64,000 bases of DNA from Leptolyngbya sp. NIES-2104 (lineage in GTDB: Bacteria > Cyanobacteriota > Cyanobacteriia > Leptolyngbyales > Leptolyngbyaceae). The notes under the pieces were generated by a model. It was not told where the DNA came from and made no database searches. It saw only the letters and a list, made by a program, of their open reading frames with translations. Each line of letters starts with the position of its first letter. Positions within the stretch are counted from its first letter, which is position 1. The position numbers were made by a program, and so were the translations under genes. Below, piece after piece: positions 7,909 to 16,419 of the stretch. The stretch spans positions 5,146,001 through 5,210,000 of the forward strand of contig NZ_BBWW01000001.1 in assembly GCF_001485215.1 (NCBI RefSeq), in the 5' to 3' direction.

Positions 7909-8805
7909 ATGGTGAAATTCATTTTTGCGATCGCTTCTCTCCCTGTCGGATTTGCCCTTTCTCTTAATCTTGTCCCATCTGCCTCGGCTCAAGTCGTGAT
8001 CCGAAGTACGGGAGTAGTCACGGGAACAGTCGTTCCGCCTAGCCAAAACCCGAATTTTAACCAAGGTACGACTAGAGTAGATGTGGATGCACAAGGGCGC
8101 TTTTTCAGAAACGGGCAGCTTGTCTATTCCGCTCAAGACTTTGATCCGCGCCTTGTTCAGACGGATGGTAATGGTCGTTACTGGGTCGATTTTCGTGGAA
8201 TTCTGATCGTCTCGACCGATGGCACTCTCACTTCTCCGGTTCTTTCTAACGGCGAACTCGAACCGATTCGCCGGAATCACAATGCTCCCACTCGATTTCA
8301 CGGAACGATTCAAGACGAATTAGTCGTACGCGGGAAATATGCCGGAATTGCTACCGATCCAACGACAGGATTGCAGTATCAAGGCACATTCGATATTAGT
8401 GGACAAGGACCGCGATACAGCGATCGTAATGGGGGCACGAGTCCGACCGTATTCGATTTTCGATCGCACTACAATTTCAGAGCGAATCCCCAAATCCCGC
8501 CCCGTCCTACGGTGAATTCTTTCCGCATTGATGCGATGCCTGTTCGATTAACGGTCACGATTCCAACAGATTTAGCACCGATTCAATTGCCTCCTGTCGC
8601 ACCGGGCGACTTACCAACCCCGATCGTGCCTCCCGTCGTTCCACCAGTCTCAAATCCTATCTCTCCTCTTCCAATCAGTCCTGATGCCGATCCGGGCGGC
8701 ATTCTCAGCACGAATCAAATTCAACAGGTGAGCCGTGTTGTGTTGGAAGGTTCGCAAGCAAAACCGCCGCAGATTGGACCTAGTAGCCGAATTCTGTTGA
8801 GATAG
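7909..8805 (+). CDS. Secreted protein of unknown function
   Basis: I chose ATG 7909, one base after the porin stop codon, because it gives a clear signal peptide (MVKFIFAIASLPVGFALSLN...ASAQ) with a likely cleavage after ASA. The mature part begins with VVIRSTGVVTGTVVPP and contains regions that look beta-rich; the C-terminal third is Pro-rich (QLPPVAPGDLPTPIVPPVVPP). No catalytic motif or known domain recognised. Its position directly behind the porin suggests co-transcription and a role at the cell envelope or periplasm, but that is inference from context only. Confidence 0.75.
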   Translation: MVKFIFAIASLPVGFALSLNLVPSASAQVVIRSTGVVTGTVVPPSQNPNFNQGTTRVDVDAQGRFFRNGQLVYSAQDFDPRLVQTDGNGRYWVDFRGILIVSTDGTLTSPVLSNGELEPIRRNHNAPTRFHGTIQDELVVRGKYAGIATDPTTGLQYQGTFDISGQGPRYSDRNGGTSPTVFDFRSHYNFRANPQIPPRPTVNSFRIDAMPVRLTVTIPTDLAPIQLPPVAPGDLPTPIVPPVVPPVSNPISPLPISPDADPGGILSTNQIQQVSRVVLEGSQAKPPQIGPSSRILLR

Positions 8806-8823
8806 CGCGAGTTTGATGAGTCA

Positions 8824-8847
8824 TTGCGCTGATTAATGTCAGCGCAA
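8824..8847. terminator. Bidirectional hairpin between convergent genes, contains the trpD stop codon
   Basis: A 9-bp perfect stem TTGCGCTGA / TCAGCGCAA with a 6-nt loop. The minus-strand TGA stop codon of trpD (8839-8841) lies in the right arm, and the plus-strand secreted-protein gene ends at 8805. Confidence 0.75.
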
Positions 8848-9876
8848 GAATTCCACAAGTTGCGTTAGTTTCTCCCAGGCTGCACCAGATTTCAGAATTT
8901 CTCTTGCTCGATCGATACCCTGTTCATCAGAATCCACCGCTTGCCCAACTCGTAAAGCGAGTGCTGCATTCAGCGTTACTGCGTCCTGTTGTGCCTGAGT
9001 TCCCTTTCCTTGTAAAACTGATCGCAAAATTTCCGTATTGACCGAAATATCTCCACCGCGTAGAGCACCGATCGGAGCTTTTTTCAATCCCAACGCTTGC
9101 GGATCGATCGCAGTTAATTCGACCCTTTGATTGTTCAAGACTGCAATATCAGTTAAATCACCCAGTCCAGCTTCGTCCAGTCTTTCTCGTCCATGTAGCA
9201 CGATCGCGCTTTCTTTCCCCAATAGCTTTAACGCTTCCGCCATTGGTTCTAACAATGCAGAGTGATACACCCCAATCACTTGTCCAGTCGGCTGCAATGG
9301 ATTGACCAACGGACCTAGTAAATTAAACACCGTCCGCACTTTCAAAGTTCGCCGCATCGGAGCTACCACTTTTAGCGCAGGATGCCAGCCGGGAGCAAAC
9401 AAAAACGTTACCCCAACTTCCTGAACTGCCGCTTGAATTCGTTCCGGTGGCGCACTCAAATTCACGCCTAATGCTTCGAGCACATCTGCCGAACCGACCA
9501 AACTTGAAGCCGATCGATTCCCATGTTTTGCCACTCGTAGTCCTGCCGCCGAAGCCACAAATGCCACCGCAGTCGAGATATTGAACGTCGAAGAGCCATC
9601 GCCCCCGGTTCCACAGGTATCGATTAAGGGAAACTCCGGACGATCGATGAATTGCGCTTGAGACTGTAACACTTTCGCCATTCCTGCCAGTTCTGCGGCT
9701 GAAATCCCTTTCATCTGCAACGCCATCAGAATCCCGCCAGAAATCACCGGAGGAATCTCATCATTGAGCCAACCTTGCATTAGTGTAGAAGCTTGCGGCA
9801 TCGATAAAGAGTCACGATCGAGAAGCTGCTGGAGCAATTCAGACCATTGCGCGGTGTCTACAGCTAGAGAAGTCAT
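8839..9876 (-). CDS. trpD: Anthranilate phosphoribosyltransferase
   Basis: 345 residues, the normal length for TrpD. It shows the PRPP/Mg binding motif DTCGTGGDG near residue 86, the KHGNRSASS segment near 117, and the [14 protein letters not shown] motif near 180. It transfers phosphoribose from PRPP to anthranilate in tryptophan synthesis, in the cytoplasm. ATG start at 9876 fits the family N-terminus ([19 protein letters not shown]). It stands alone here; other trp genes are not in the window, as is common in cyanobacteria. Confidence 0.95.
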   Translation of the reverse strand: MTSLAVDTAQWSELLQQLLDRDSLSMPQASTLMQGWLNDEIPPVISGGILMALQMKGISAAELAGMAKVLQSQAQFIDRPEFPLIDTCGTGGDGSSTFNISTAVAFVASAAGLRVAKHGNRSASSLVGSADVLEALGVNLSAPPERIQAAVQEVGVTFLFAPGWHPALKVVAPMRRTLKVRTVFNLLGPLVNPLQPTGQVIGVYHSALLEPMAEALKLLGKESAIVLHGRERLDEAGLGDLTDIAVLNNQRVELTAIDPQALGLKKAPIGALRGGDISVNTEILRSVLQGKGTQAQQDAVTLNAALALRVGQAVDSDEQGIDRAREILKSGAAWEKLTQLVEFLR

Positions 9877-10119
9877 AGGTCAGGGCAAAAAAAGAACGCT
9901 GTAAAAAATGATCTCATGCAATGGATTTCTTGCGGATTTTTCATCGAAATTGTGGAAATTAGATGAAGCGATTGGTTGAAATAGCAAGTTTCAAGCCGTA
10001 TTTGATACCGTAGAAGTGCGGAACTTATTTTAGACGGTCAGCGGATTAACCAGCGCGATCGTCTCTTTACAATTAGGGCATCACCATCGCATCTGTCCAA
10101 ACGCGAAGGGTCTTCTTTT

Positions 10120-11229
10120 GTGCAAATTACTCCTCAATTCAATCACTCGCTAAAACTGATTGTGCAGCCGAGCGATCGAGAAACTTATTTGGTGCTATAT
10201 CAATTAGGCTTCAGAAAAATCGCGATCGTTCCACAATTGCTCTACCGTACAGTGAACGAATTTGAACTATCGAATCTGTTCGTGTCTCTCTCGGAGCGAA
10301 TTTCAGATCAGGCGCAAGCATTATCGCGGTATGTCGTGACACGATCGCCGCTCGATGCCGCCCCGTTACTGAGTGAATTTCTCAATGCTCAACCGCTGCG
10401 TCAAATGACGATGCTGGTGAAACACGCCTGGTTTTTTCAGGTGTTGGCGCAACAACAACTCTTTTTTAACTATCAGCCGATTTTTGATCTTAATTCCGGT
10501 CGGGTGGTTGCTCATGAATGTCTCGCACGCGCTCAGGATGACCAAGGACAGCTATTTAATGGGCAACAGTTAATTGATGCTGCGCTGACGATGAATCTGA
10601 CCCGCGAGTTTGATAACTTAGCTCGATCGAAGTGTTTTAGCGCTCTAGCACAGTGGAATCAATCGGATCGTCCGATCTTTTTTATCAATGTTTTACCCAA
10701 TGCGATCGCACATCATCCCGAATCGTTAGAGCATAACTTCCAACAAGTTCTCGATCTCGGTCTGCACCCGAATCAAATCGTGTTTGAACTGACCGAAGTT
10801 GAAGCGTTGAGCGATCACCCGAATTTACCAAAAGTGATCGAGCAAATTCGGGCGGGTGGATTTGGATTAGCGCTAGATGATTTGGGGAGTAACGTCGCGA
10901 TCGATCATTACTGTACGGAACTGCGACCAGATGTGATTAAGCTCGATCGACGATTGATCGATGGCTGTAGTCGCTACGACATGAAGCAAGTCATGGTCAA
11001 AAGTTTAGTTCGCGTTGCACAAGAACTGGGCATCACGGTCTTAGCAGAAGGCTTAGAAGCGGTGGAAGATATCGAGTTTTGTCGTGCGATCGGCGTGAAT
11101 CTCGGACAAGGGTTTGGACTGGGTAGACCGAGCCGAAGACCGATCGGGGCAACCCAGCAAACTTATCGATCGCCGATTTCTTTTCCCTCAAACCACACCA
11201 GCAAAAATCTTGTCCAACCTCTAACGTGA
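10120..11229 (+). CDS. EAL-domain protein (c-di-GMP phosphodiesterase type)
   Basis: GTG start gives 369 residues. An N-terminal region of about 100 residues without a recognised domain precedes an EAL domain. The signature is ECL rather than EAL (VVAHECLAR near residue 130). The other active-site blocks are present: FINVLPNAI, FELTEVE, ALDDLGS, DVIKLDR, LAEGLE and GQGFGLGRPSR. EAL domains hydrolyse cyclic di-GMP using two metal ions; E, N, E, DD, K and E ligands all appear to be retained, so activity is plausible. No GGDEF domain, receiver or membrane segment is attached, so the N-terminal region may be a sensor or partner-binding domain. Confidence 0.85.
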   Translation: MQITPQFNHSLKLIVQPSDRETYLVLYQLGFRKIAIVPQLLYRTVNEFELSNLFVSLSERISDQAQALSRYVVTRSPLDAAPLLSEFLNAQPLRQMTMLVKHAWFFQVLAQQQLFFNYQPIFDLNSGRVVAHECLARAQDDQGQLFNGQQLIDAALTMNLTREFDNLARSKCFSALAQWNQSDRPIFFINVLPNAIAHHPESLEHNFQQVLDLGLHPNQIVFELTEVEALSDHPNLPKVIEQIRAGGFGLALDDLGSNVAIDHYCTELRPDVIKLDRRLIDGCSRYDMKQVMVKSLVRVAQELGITVLAEGLEAVEDIEFCRAIGVNLGQGFGLGRPSRRPIGATQQTYRSPISFPSNHTSKNLVQPLT

Positions 11230-11264
11230 ATAGAAATCCCAGTAAAACCAGAAATTCTATTCAC
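11226..11264. terminator. Bidirectional hairpin overlapping the EAL gene stop codon
   Basis: A 10-bp stem GTGAATAGAA / TTCTATTCAC with a 19-nt loop. The plus-strand stop codon TGA (11227-11229) is in the left arm. It is followed by an A-run on the plus strand, i.e. a T-run for transcripts leaving the convergent zinc-ribbon gene. Confidence 0.65.
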
Positions 11265-11275
11265 AAAAAATCGAA

Positions 11276-11455
11276 TTATCGACGAGCGTAAATGCCAGGG
11301 GCATACGCCTCGATCACTCTGCCTGTTTTCGAGCAAGTGATCATTAAATAATCACAATCGCCGCATTGTGTCCGGGTTAATTGATCCGGCTGAATATGAA
11401 ATCGTTCGGCATGATTGCCACAGTTTGGACACCGAACGGCTTGAATCACCTGCAT
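11276..11455 (-). CDS. Small zinc-ribbon protein conserved in cyanobacteria
   Basis: 59 residues from ATG 11455 (MQVIQAVRCPNCG); I prefer it to the upstream ATG at 11488 because GAGGAAA lies 7 nt before it. Two Cys-x2-Cys knuckles (CPNC near residue 9 and CGDC near 32) form a probable zinc ribbon, and the C-terminus VIEAYAPGIYARR is strongly conserved in cyanobacterial homologues. Some database entries label such proteins as PriA-like, which I consider unsupported at this size. Function unknown; nucleic-acid or protein binding is possible. Confidence 0.75.
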   Translation of the reverse strand: MQVIQAVRCPNCGNHAERFHIQPDQLTRTQCGDCDYLMITCSKTGRVIEAYAPGIYARR

Positions 11456-11789
11456 TTTATATTTCCTCAATACGATCGCTAAATCCAAATAAAATTTAGA
11501 GCTTTGAACAGATACAATTCGATTGGTAATTTGTATTTATCGCTACCAAATCAACGGTTGATTCACAAATTACAGAATTGAATTGATTTCTATTATGAAC
11601 AGTAAAAATGCTTACTGCACTCAAAGTTCATGTTTATTTTAAAGTTCACAAAATGGGGGATCACCTATCTACAGTGTGATCCCCGGTTTAATTGCTGATC
11701 TAGGTCGCTAATCGATCGCGAATTAAAAATCGAGTTTGTTGAAGATAATTTTGTTAAGAAAAGTTAGAGAATTTGCTTTTCAATTCAAC
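11456..11789. other. AT-rich intergenic region, 334 bp
   Basis: It lies between two minus-strand genes, DUF4230 and the zinc-ribbon gene. Apart from the hairpin at 11656-11684 and the SD of the zinc-ribbon gene I see no ORF with family resemblance and no RNA gene. The part next to 11455 should carry the promoter of the zinc-ribbon gene; no clear -35/-10 pair stands out. Confidence 0.5.
11656..11684 (-). terminator. Hairpin downstream of the DUF4230 gene
   Basis: A 9-bp perfect stem GGGGATCAC / GTGATCCCC with an 11-nt loop. Read on the minus strand it is followed by CATTTTG, so it could end transcripts coming from the DUF4230 gene about 105 bp upstream. Confidence 0.55.
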
Positions 11790-12494
11790 TTAAGAAGCTG
11801 AACATTGCTGTGAAGTAACAGGTTGAGGCTCTACAATCACCTCTTTGATGCCAGAAATGCGAATTAAGGAAGACACCGCTAATTTTGCTCGATCGTTGGC
11901 TTTCTCTAAAATTCCATCCGAACAAGCCGCAAGCTGAATTTTCTTCAGTGCTTCTTCCTGCGCTAATTTCTGCAAATTCGGGGCGACATCAGGACCTAAA
12001 CCCAGTGGACCGCGATTGTAGTCGTACACGCTCGATCGAGCGACATCAATCTTTTTATCTAAAATTTTCGGGGCAGGTAATCGTAATCGAACAGTTTCGC
12101 CTGTTACTTGTACGCTGTCCGGTGTCAGAGCGCTCAAATCCACCCCTGCTCGGACTTCTCCGCGTGCAATGTATAAAAGCTTCGTTGTTCCAATTACCAC
12201 ACCCCCGATCGCGGCATCCTGCTGAGCTGGCACAACTGCTTCCATTGTAAATACAGCCGTTGTGAGTTCGCTGGCTTGACGGACTTGCTGAATCACGACC
12301 GATCTCGTTTCGACTTTGGGTTCTGGCGGTTTCGCATCAATTAGCCCGCGCAATTGGTCAAAGAATCGATCTCCCGATCGCAAAAATCCTACAACCAGAA
12401 CCGCTCCTAAGAGCAATCCACTTCCGGTCAACATCAAACTAATATTCTTAAACACGCTACCGACTCCCGGTTTCTGGCGGTTTTTTCTTCGCAT
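11790..12494 (-). CDS. DUF4230 membrane-anchored protein
   Basis: About 234 residues from ATG 12494 (a TTG at 12506 would add four). A basic N-terminus (MRRKNRQK) precedes one transmembrane helix at roughly residues 20-42, leaving the C-terminal domain outside the cytoplasm. That domain matches the DUF4230 pattern: VVIQQVRQASELTTAVFTME, then an IARGEVRAGVDLSAL segment, a VTGETVRLRLPAPKIL strand pair, and a closing helix ending ISGIKEVIVEPQP. The family's function is unknown; the fold is thought to resemble envelope-associated domains. A monocistronic gene with a likely terminator 105 bp downstream. Confidence 0.75.
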   Translation of the reverse strand: MRRKNRQKPGVGSVFKNISLMLTGSGLLLGAVLVVGFLRSGDRFFDQLRGLIDAKPPEPKVETRSVVIQQVRQASELTTAVFTMEAVVPAQQDAAIGGVVIGTTKLLYIARGEVRAGVDLSALTPDSVQVTGETVRLRLPAPKILDKKIDVARSSVYDYNRGPLGLGPDVAPNLQKLAQEEALKKIQLAACSDGILEKANDRAKLAVSSLIRISGIKEVIVEPQPVTSQQCSAS

Positions 12495-12649
12495 GGTTTG
12501 ACCCAACGCCGCAACAGCCTTTTATTTAAGCAGAAAACTCCGTAATTCGAGTGTAGTACAAGATTACGGTTTGAAAATCGAGCGACTTGGTGAAGACTGA
12601 ATTAGAATTTGATAGGAAATTTTGTGAATTCCAGCCCCTGTGACGCGCT

Positions 12650-12973
12650 ATGACGAGTGTTTTTAAGAATTCCATTTCAATGATGGCGGGAAGCGTTACG
12701 ACTCCTGAGAAAACCAATCAGACGACTCGCCAAACGTATCCAAACTATAAAGTGATCGTGCTCGATGACGATTTCAACACCTTCGAGCACGTCGCGAAAT
12801 GCTTGATGCAGTACATTCCAAAAATGACGAGCGATCGCGCTTGGAAGCTCACCAATCAAGTGCACTTTGAAGGACAAGCGATCGTTTGGACAGGTCCGCT
12901 CGAACAAGCCGAACTCTATCATCAACAGCTAAGTATCGAGGGCTTAACGATGGCTCCCTTGGAGAAAGCATGA
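12650..12973 (+). CDS. clpS: ATP-dependent Clp protease adaptor ClpS
   Basis: 107 residues. The ClpS core YKVIVLDDDFNTFEHVAKCL near residues 33-52 contains the N-degron pocket residues (DD.N.F), and the C-terminal half (MTSDRAWKLTNQVHFEGQAIVW) matches the ClpA/ClpC-binding face. ClpS delivers N-end-rule substrates to ClpAP/ClpCP. ATG 12650 gives a somewhat longer N-terminus than usual; an internal ATG 11 codons later is possible. It overlaps the next gene by ATGA, so the two are translationally coupled. Confidence 0.93.
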   Translation: MTSVFKNSISMMAGSVTTPEKTNQTTRQTYPNYKVIVLDDDFNTFEHVAKCLMQYIPKMTSDRAWKLTNQVHFEGQAIVWTGPLEQAELYHQQLSIEGLTMAPLEKA

Positions 12974-13257
12974 AAAACGATCGAGGGCGGCTCGTTCTCA
13001 CGCATTCAACCTATATTCCGGGTCTGATTTCAATCCTTGAGAAGCTCGTTCAAATCGAGGGAATTCAGACTGTGACTCCGGCAGTGATCGGATCAGTCCG
13101 CTCTCATTCTCCTCAATTTAAATTAAAAATTTCTGTGCCGATTCGGGGCGGGTTTAAAGCGATCGCTCGTCAAGGTAAATCTGTTCAAGAGGTTTTCATT
13201 CTCACGACGCTCGAACAGGAGCAGCTTGAAAGCGCGATCGCTCAATGTTTGAAATGA
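12970..13257 (+). CDS. DUF2103 protein (predicted metal-binding)
   Basis: 95 residues from ATG 12970, which overlaps the clpS stop codon (ATGA). The sequence RLVLTHSTYIPGLISILEKL, TVTPAVIGSVRSHSP and ISVPIRGGFKAIARQGKSVQEV fits the DUF2103 family, found almost entirely in cyanobacteria and plastid relatives and described as predicted metal-binding. The conserved clpS overlap suggests a shared role in protein turnover, but no function is known. Its stop codon abuts the convergent gene at 13258 with no spacer. Confidence 0.75.
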   Translation: MKNDRGRLVLTHSTYIPGLISILEKLVQIEGIQTVTPAVIGSVRSHSPQFKLKISVPIRGGFKAIARQGKSVQEVFILTTLEQEQLESAIAQCLK

Positions 13258-13578
13258 TTATTCTGCTTGCTGCTGAGTCGAAGCAATCCGGTGAAGCGGC
13301 AGGCTCAACGCACAGGAGAAAGTCAGTAAATACGAAATCACTGCTGTCCATTTGAGGCTCAGCATAAAAGTTGTCCAGTCGGGAGAAATCCACTTCTGTG
13401 CTCCAATCGCAACACAATGTACAATCCAGTAGGCAAACGCCATCGAAAACAAAACTTCATCAGCAATCTCAGAATCTTCAGTTTTTGCTTGTTTTTGGTG
13501 CAACACAACATAGAGTCCGAAGACGCTGGCAAAAAACGAAGCAAGGTTCAGATAGTCGTGCCAATTAGAATGAGCCAT
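13258..13578 (-). CDS. Small membrane protein, unknown
   Basis: 106 residues with three likely transmembrane helices (YLNLASFFASVFGLYVVL, EVLFSMAFAYWIVHCVAIGA, WTAVISYLLTFSCALSL). I do not recognise a family. It ends directly against the DUF2103 gene (13257/13258), tail to tail. ATG start at 13578. Confidence 0.55.
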   Translation of the reverse strand: MAHSNWHDYLNLASFFASVFGLYVVLHQKQAKTEDSEIADEVLFSMAFAYWIVHCVAIGAQKWISPDWTTFMLSLKWTAVISYLLTFSCALSLPLHRIASTQQQAE

Positions 13579-13717
13579 GATTGCGGGTATAAGACAGCTT
13601 TAAGTCACGAATCAGTCTAAAGGATGAAACGCACCAACCTCCAGAAAGTCTTACAAACAGCAATATTTGAGCGATTTTTTTAACAAAACTACAGACAGAA
13701 ATCAGCCGATTTTTTGC

Positions 13718-14635
13718 ATGAATTTGCCCTTTGTTTACCACCCTAATTACGTTGTACCCCTGCCACCGGATCATCGCTTTCCGATGGAGAAATTTAAGAA
13801 ACTTTACGAGTTACTTTTAAGCGATCGCATTGCCGACCTCGATCAATTTCACATTCCCGATCTACCCTCCCAAGCTTGGATCGAACTCGTTCACACGCCC
13901 GATTATGTGAATGCTTACTGTTCTGGAACGCTCGATCCAAAAGCACAACGCCGCATCGGTTTACCGTGGAGTCCTGAGCTTGTCAATCGAACTTGTACCG
14001 CCGTTGGAGGCACAATTCTCACCGCTCAGCTTGCCTTGAAATCGGGGTTGGCGTGTAACACCGCAGGCGGAACCCATCATGCGTTTCCGAGCTATGGATC
14101 GGGATTTTGTATTTTTAACGATTTAGCGATCGCGTCTCGCGTTCTCCAAAAATTAGGATTAGTCGAAAAGATTCTCATCGTCGATCTCGATGTGCATCAA
14201 GGCGATGGCACTGCGCTAATTTTTCAATCTGATCCAACTGTGTTCACTTTCTCGATGCACTGTGACATAAATTTTCCAGGAACAAAGCAACAAAGTGATT
14301 TAGATGTGCCTTTACCTGAAGGTATGGAAGACGATGAATACTTACAAACTTTGGCGCAGTATCTTCCTGATTTACTTTCTGAAATCAAGCCAGATTTAGT
14401 GCTGTACGATGCGGGAGTTGATCCGCATTTAGGCGATCGATTAGGCAAGCTTGCACTGACCGATTCCGGGTTGTATCGACGGGAAATGCAGGTGTTAACG
14501 ACTTGTATTTCGCAAGGGTATCCAGTGGCTTGTGTGATTGGGGGCGGGTATGCCGAGGATATGGACGCGCTCGTTTATCGACATTCGATCGTGCATCGGG
14601 CAGCGAGTGAAGTCTTTCAACAGTACAGATTGTAG
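13718..14635 (+). CDS. Histone deacetylase / acetylpolyamine amidohydrolase family protein
   Basis: 305 residues from ATG 13718 (MNLPFVYHPNYVVPLPPDHRFP), a better family start than the TTG at 13667. Motifs of the arginase-deacetylase fold are complete: GGTHHAFPSYGSGFCIFNDL (tandem His and metal region), DLDVHQGDGTA (zinc ligands Asp and His) and YDAGVDPHLGDRLG. Such enzymes remove acetyl groups from small amines or lysine side chains in a zinc-dependent way; bacterial substrates are often unknown. Cytoplasmic; transcribed alone. Confidence 0.88.
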   Translation: MNLPFVYHPNYVVPLPPDHRFPMEKFKKLYELLLSDRIADLDQFHIPDLPSQAWIELVHTPDYVNAYCSGTLDPKAQRRIGLPWSPELVNRTCTAVGGTILTAQLALKSGLACNTAGGTHHAFPSYGSGFCIFNDLAIASRVLQKLGLVEKILIVDLDVHQGDGTALIFQSDPTVFTFSMHCDINFPGTKQQSDLDVPLPEGMEDDEYLQTLAQYLPDLLSEIKPDLVLYDAGVDPHLGDRLGKLALTDSGLYRREMQVLTTCISQGYPVACVIGGGYAEDMDALVYRHSIVHRAASEVFQQYRL

Positions 14636-14685
14636 TTACTTAGTTTTATCTATGGGCAATCTAGAAGTGTTTCTAGGTCAGACAA

Positions 14686-15201
14686 ATGAAGCGATTTCTA
14701 AGATTTTGCAGTTGGTTCGTCGCCGCGTCCCTTGCTATTGCAGGTATTTCAATCCTATTCACTCCAAATATCGGTAGCGGGCTGATGCTCGTGTTGATCG
14801 CACTGATTCTTTCCCCTCCATTTGGTCGAATGGTTGAGCGATTCGCATATTCCGCGCTTTTTCGAGCCATTGCGATCTTCTTGATTCTGCTTATTGCGAG
14901 TATGGTAGCTCCCCCCGCTCCTGAAGTTGTTCGCTCCGTTCCACCTTCCCCTACCGCCGAATCTAAGCCTGATTGCATTCCTGCCAAAGGGTTGCTAAAT
15001 GGCGGAATGAAACTGTATCTCACGGACAAATGCGAAAAGTCGTTTGCAACATTGCTGGGCGATGAAATCAAAGACGGAGAAAAATTAATCCGAATTCAGT
15101 TTCATACGGGAGAAGTCGAACTAAAGAATCCCGAAGCTGTAATGAAACAAGCGTTCGTAAGTCGAAGCGATCCAAAGTTTCCAAAAGAGCGAGTGGATTA
15201 A
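14686..15201 (+). CDS. Membrane protein of unknown function
   Basis: 171 residues with three hydrophobic helices in the first 85 residues (SWFVAASLAIAGISILF, GLMLVLIALILSPPFG, AIAIFLILLIASMVAPP), then a Pro-rich linker and a soluble C-terminal part with two cysteines (KPDCIPAKG, LTDKCEKSF). No family recognised. A terminator follows at 15223. Confidence 0.55.
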   Translation: MKRFLRFCSWFVAASLAIAGISILFTPNIGSGLMLVLIALILSPPFGRMVERFAYSALFRAIAIFLILLIASMVAPPAPEVVRSVPPSPTAESKPDCIPAKGLLNGGMKLYLTDKCEKSFATLLGDEIKDGEKLIRIQFHTGEVELKNPEAVMKQAFVSRSDPKFPKERVD

Positions 15202-15222
15202 TCAAACTTGCAATTATTTTGG

Positions 15223-15250
15223 TAAAGCGCTCAAAAATAGGGCGCTTTTT
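15223..15250 (+). terminator. Rho-independent terminator
   Basis: Stem AAAGCGC / GCGCTTT with an A-rich loop, followed by TTTTTCG. It ends the membrane-protein gene at 14686-15201. Confidence 0.75.
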
Positions 15251-15383
15251 CGTTTCCTAATTTTCAGTTATTGCTAATTCTCTTGACGCTCACCATTCTT
15301 ATCTTTTAGGTGTGATTAAACTAAAAAATCAGCATCAGTTATCAATTAAAACAAAACCGGGGTCATTTCCAACCCCAGTTTAT

Positions 15384-16091
15384 TTAACTCACAACTGCTG
15401 GTGATTCAAACTTATAGCCGACCCCTCGAACCGTTTGAATCAGAGCAGGCTGGCTCGTATCAATCTCGATTTTTTTCCGAATCTGACCGATGTGAACATC
15501 CACGACCCGCTGATCGCCCACATATTCGTAATCCCAAACTTCCTGAATCAGTTCAGCCCGTCGCCAAACTCGACCCGGATGCGCCGCTAAGAAATGCAGC
15601 AAATCGAACTCCAACGCCGTCAACGGCACGATATCCTCATTCAGCTTGACTTCGCGACGAACCGGATCAATCATCAACCCACCAAACGCGAGACACTGCT
15701 GCTCTGCTGTTGTCACGATTCGTTGACGTTTGAGAATTGCTCCAACTCGTCCGCCCAGTTCCACCAAGCTAAACGGCTTCGTGATGTAGTCATCCGCGCC
15801 TTGAGCGAACCCACGAACCTTATCCGCCTCATCTGTGCGGCTTGTCAACATCAACACAAACACATTCGTCCGGCTCTGCATCTCTTGACACAGTGAATAG
15901 CCATTCGCATCCGGCAAGTTCACATCTAGAATCACCAGATCTGGATTGAACTGTTCAAACACCTGCATCGCGGATTTGCCATCTTCCGCCGATTCCATCT
16001 GATAACTTTGCTTGGTAAGGAAGCGATGAACGAGATTCCGGATTGCTGGATCATCATCCACGACGAGTATCTTGGCTGGAGCCATGACCAT
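15384..16091 (-). CDS. OmpR/PhoB-family response regulator
   Basis: 235 residues. The receiver domain (residues 1-125) has the acidic pair DDD at 12-14, phospho-acceptor Asp56 in LVILDVNLP, a Ser/Thr in MLTSRT and Lys in ITKPFS. The winged-helix DNA-binding domain follows (PLTALEFDLLHFLAAHPG, RRAELIQEVWDYEYVGDQRVVDVHIGQIRKKI, TVRGVGYKF). It is related to, but not clearly one of, the RpaA/RpaB regulators, so no symbol is given. An internal ATG at 16085 has better SD spacing (AAGG 8 nt upstream) than the one at 16091. No kinase is adjacent. Confidence 0.92.
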   Translation of the reverse strand: MVMAPAKILVVDDDPAIRNLVHRFLTKQSYQMESAEDGKSAMQVFEQFNPDLVILDVNLPDANGYSLCQEMQSRTNVFVLMLTSRTDEADKVRGFAQGADDYITKPFSLVELGGRVGAILKRQRIVTTAEQQCLAFGGLMIDPVRREVKLNEDIVPLTALEFDLLHFLAAHPGRVWRRAELIQEVWDYEYVGDQRVVDVHIGQIRKKIEIDTSQPALIQTVRGVGYKFESPAVVS

Positions 16092-16419
16092 AACCTTGCG
16101 CTTAGAGTAAATTGAGAAGAAACAAAAGATTGAGAACGAACAGGGAAAACCCCTATTTCTGTCTTACACAGTCAAAACTTGTCATCAGCAATAGTATGCC
16201 TCAGGTTTTGAATAGAATAGCCTAGTTTGATGAAGTTTCCGCGAATTTACGGTCGAATCTAAAATCGAGGTGGGCTTTTAGATCGATCTCCACGGAGAGC
16301 ATCCATAAAAAGTTCGATCGCAAAAACTCACTCAAGTCAGGGTTACATCGTCTACACTCTAGTTGTAATCCCCCACGCAGCTAGGTTACTCTTGGTAGAG
16401 AAGGTGGAGTCACAAGCCC
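16092..16419. other. Divergent intergenic region, 328 bp
   Basis: It separates the minus-strand response regulator from the plus-strand CPP1-like gene and must hold both promoters. A short palindrome (ATCTCC-AC-GGAGAG, near 16287-16300) is the only symmetry noticed. I could not place reliable -10/-35 boxes and see no RNA gene. Confidence 0.45.

Noticed and set aside
9877-10119. Looked for a small RNA or tRNA between trpD and the EAL gene
   Set aside because: No cloverleaf, no conserved RNA motif and no strong hairpin; only weak promoter-like TACAAT near 10070.
12886-12969. Upstream extension of the DUF2103 frame into clpS
   Set aside because: The extension is the out-of-frame reading of clpS; the ATG at 12970 with ATGA overlap is the natural start.
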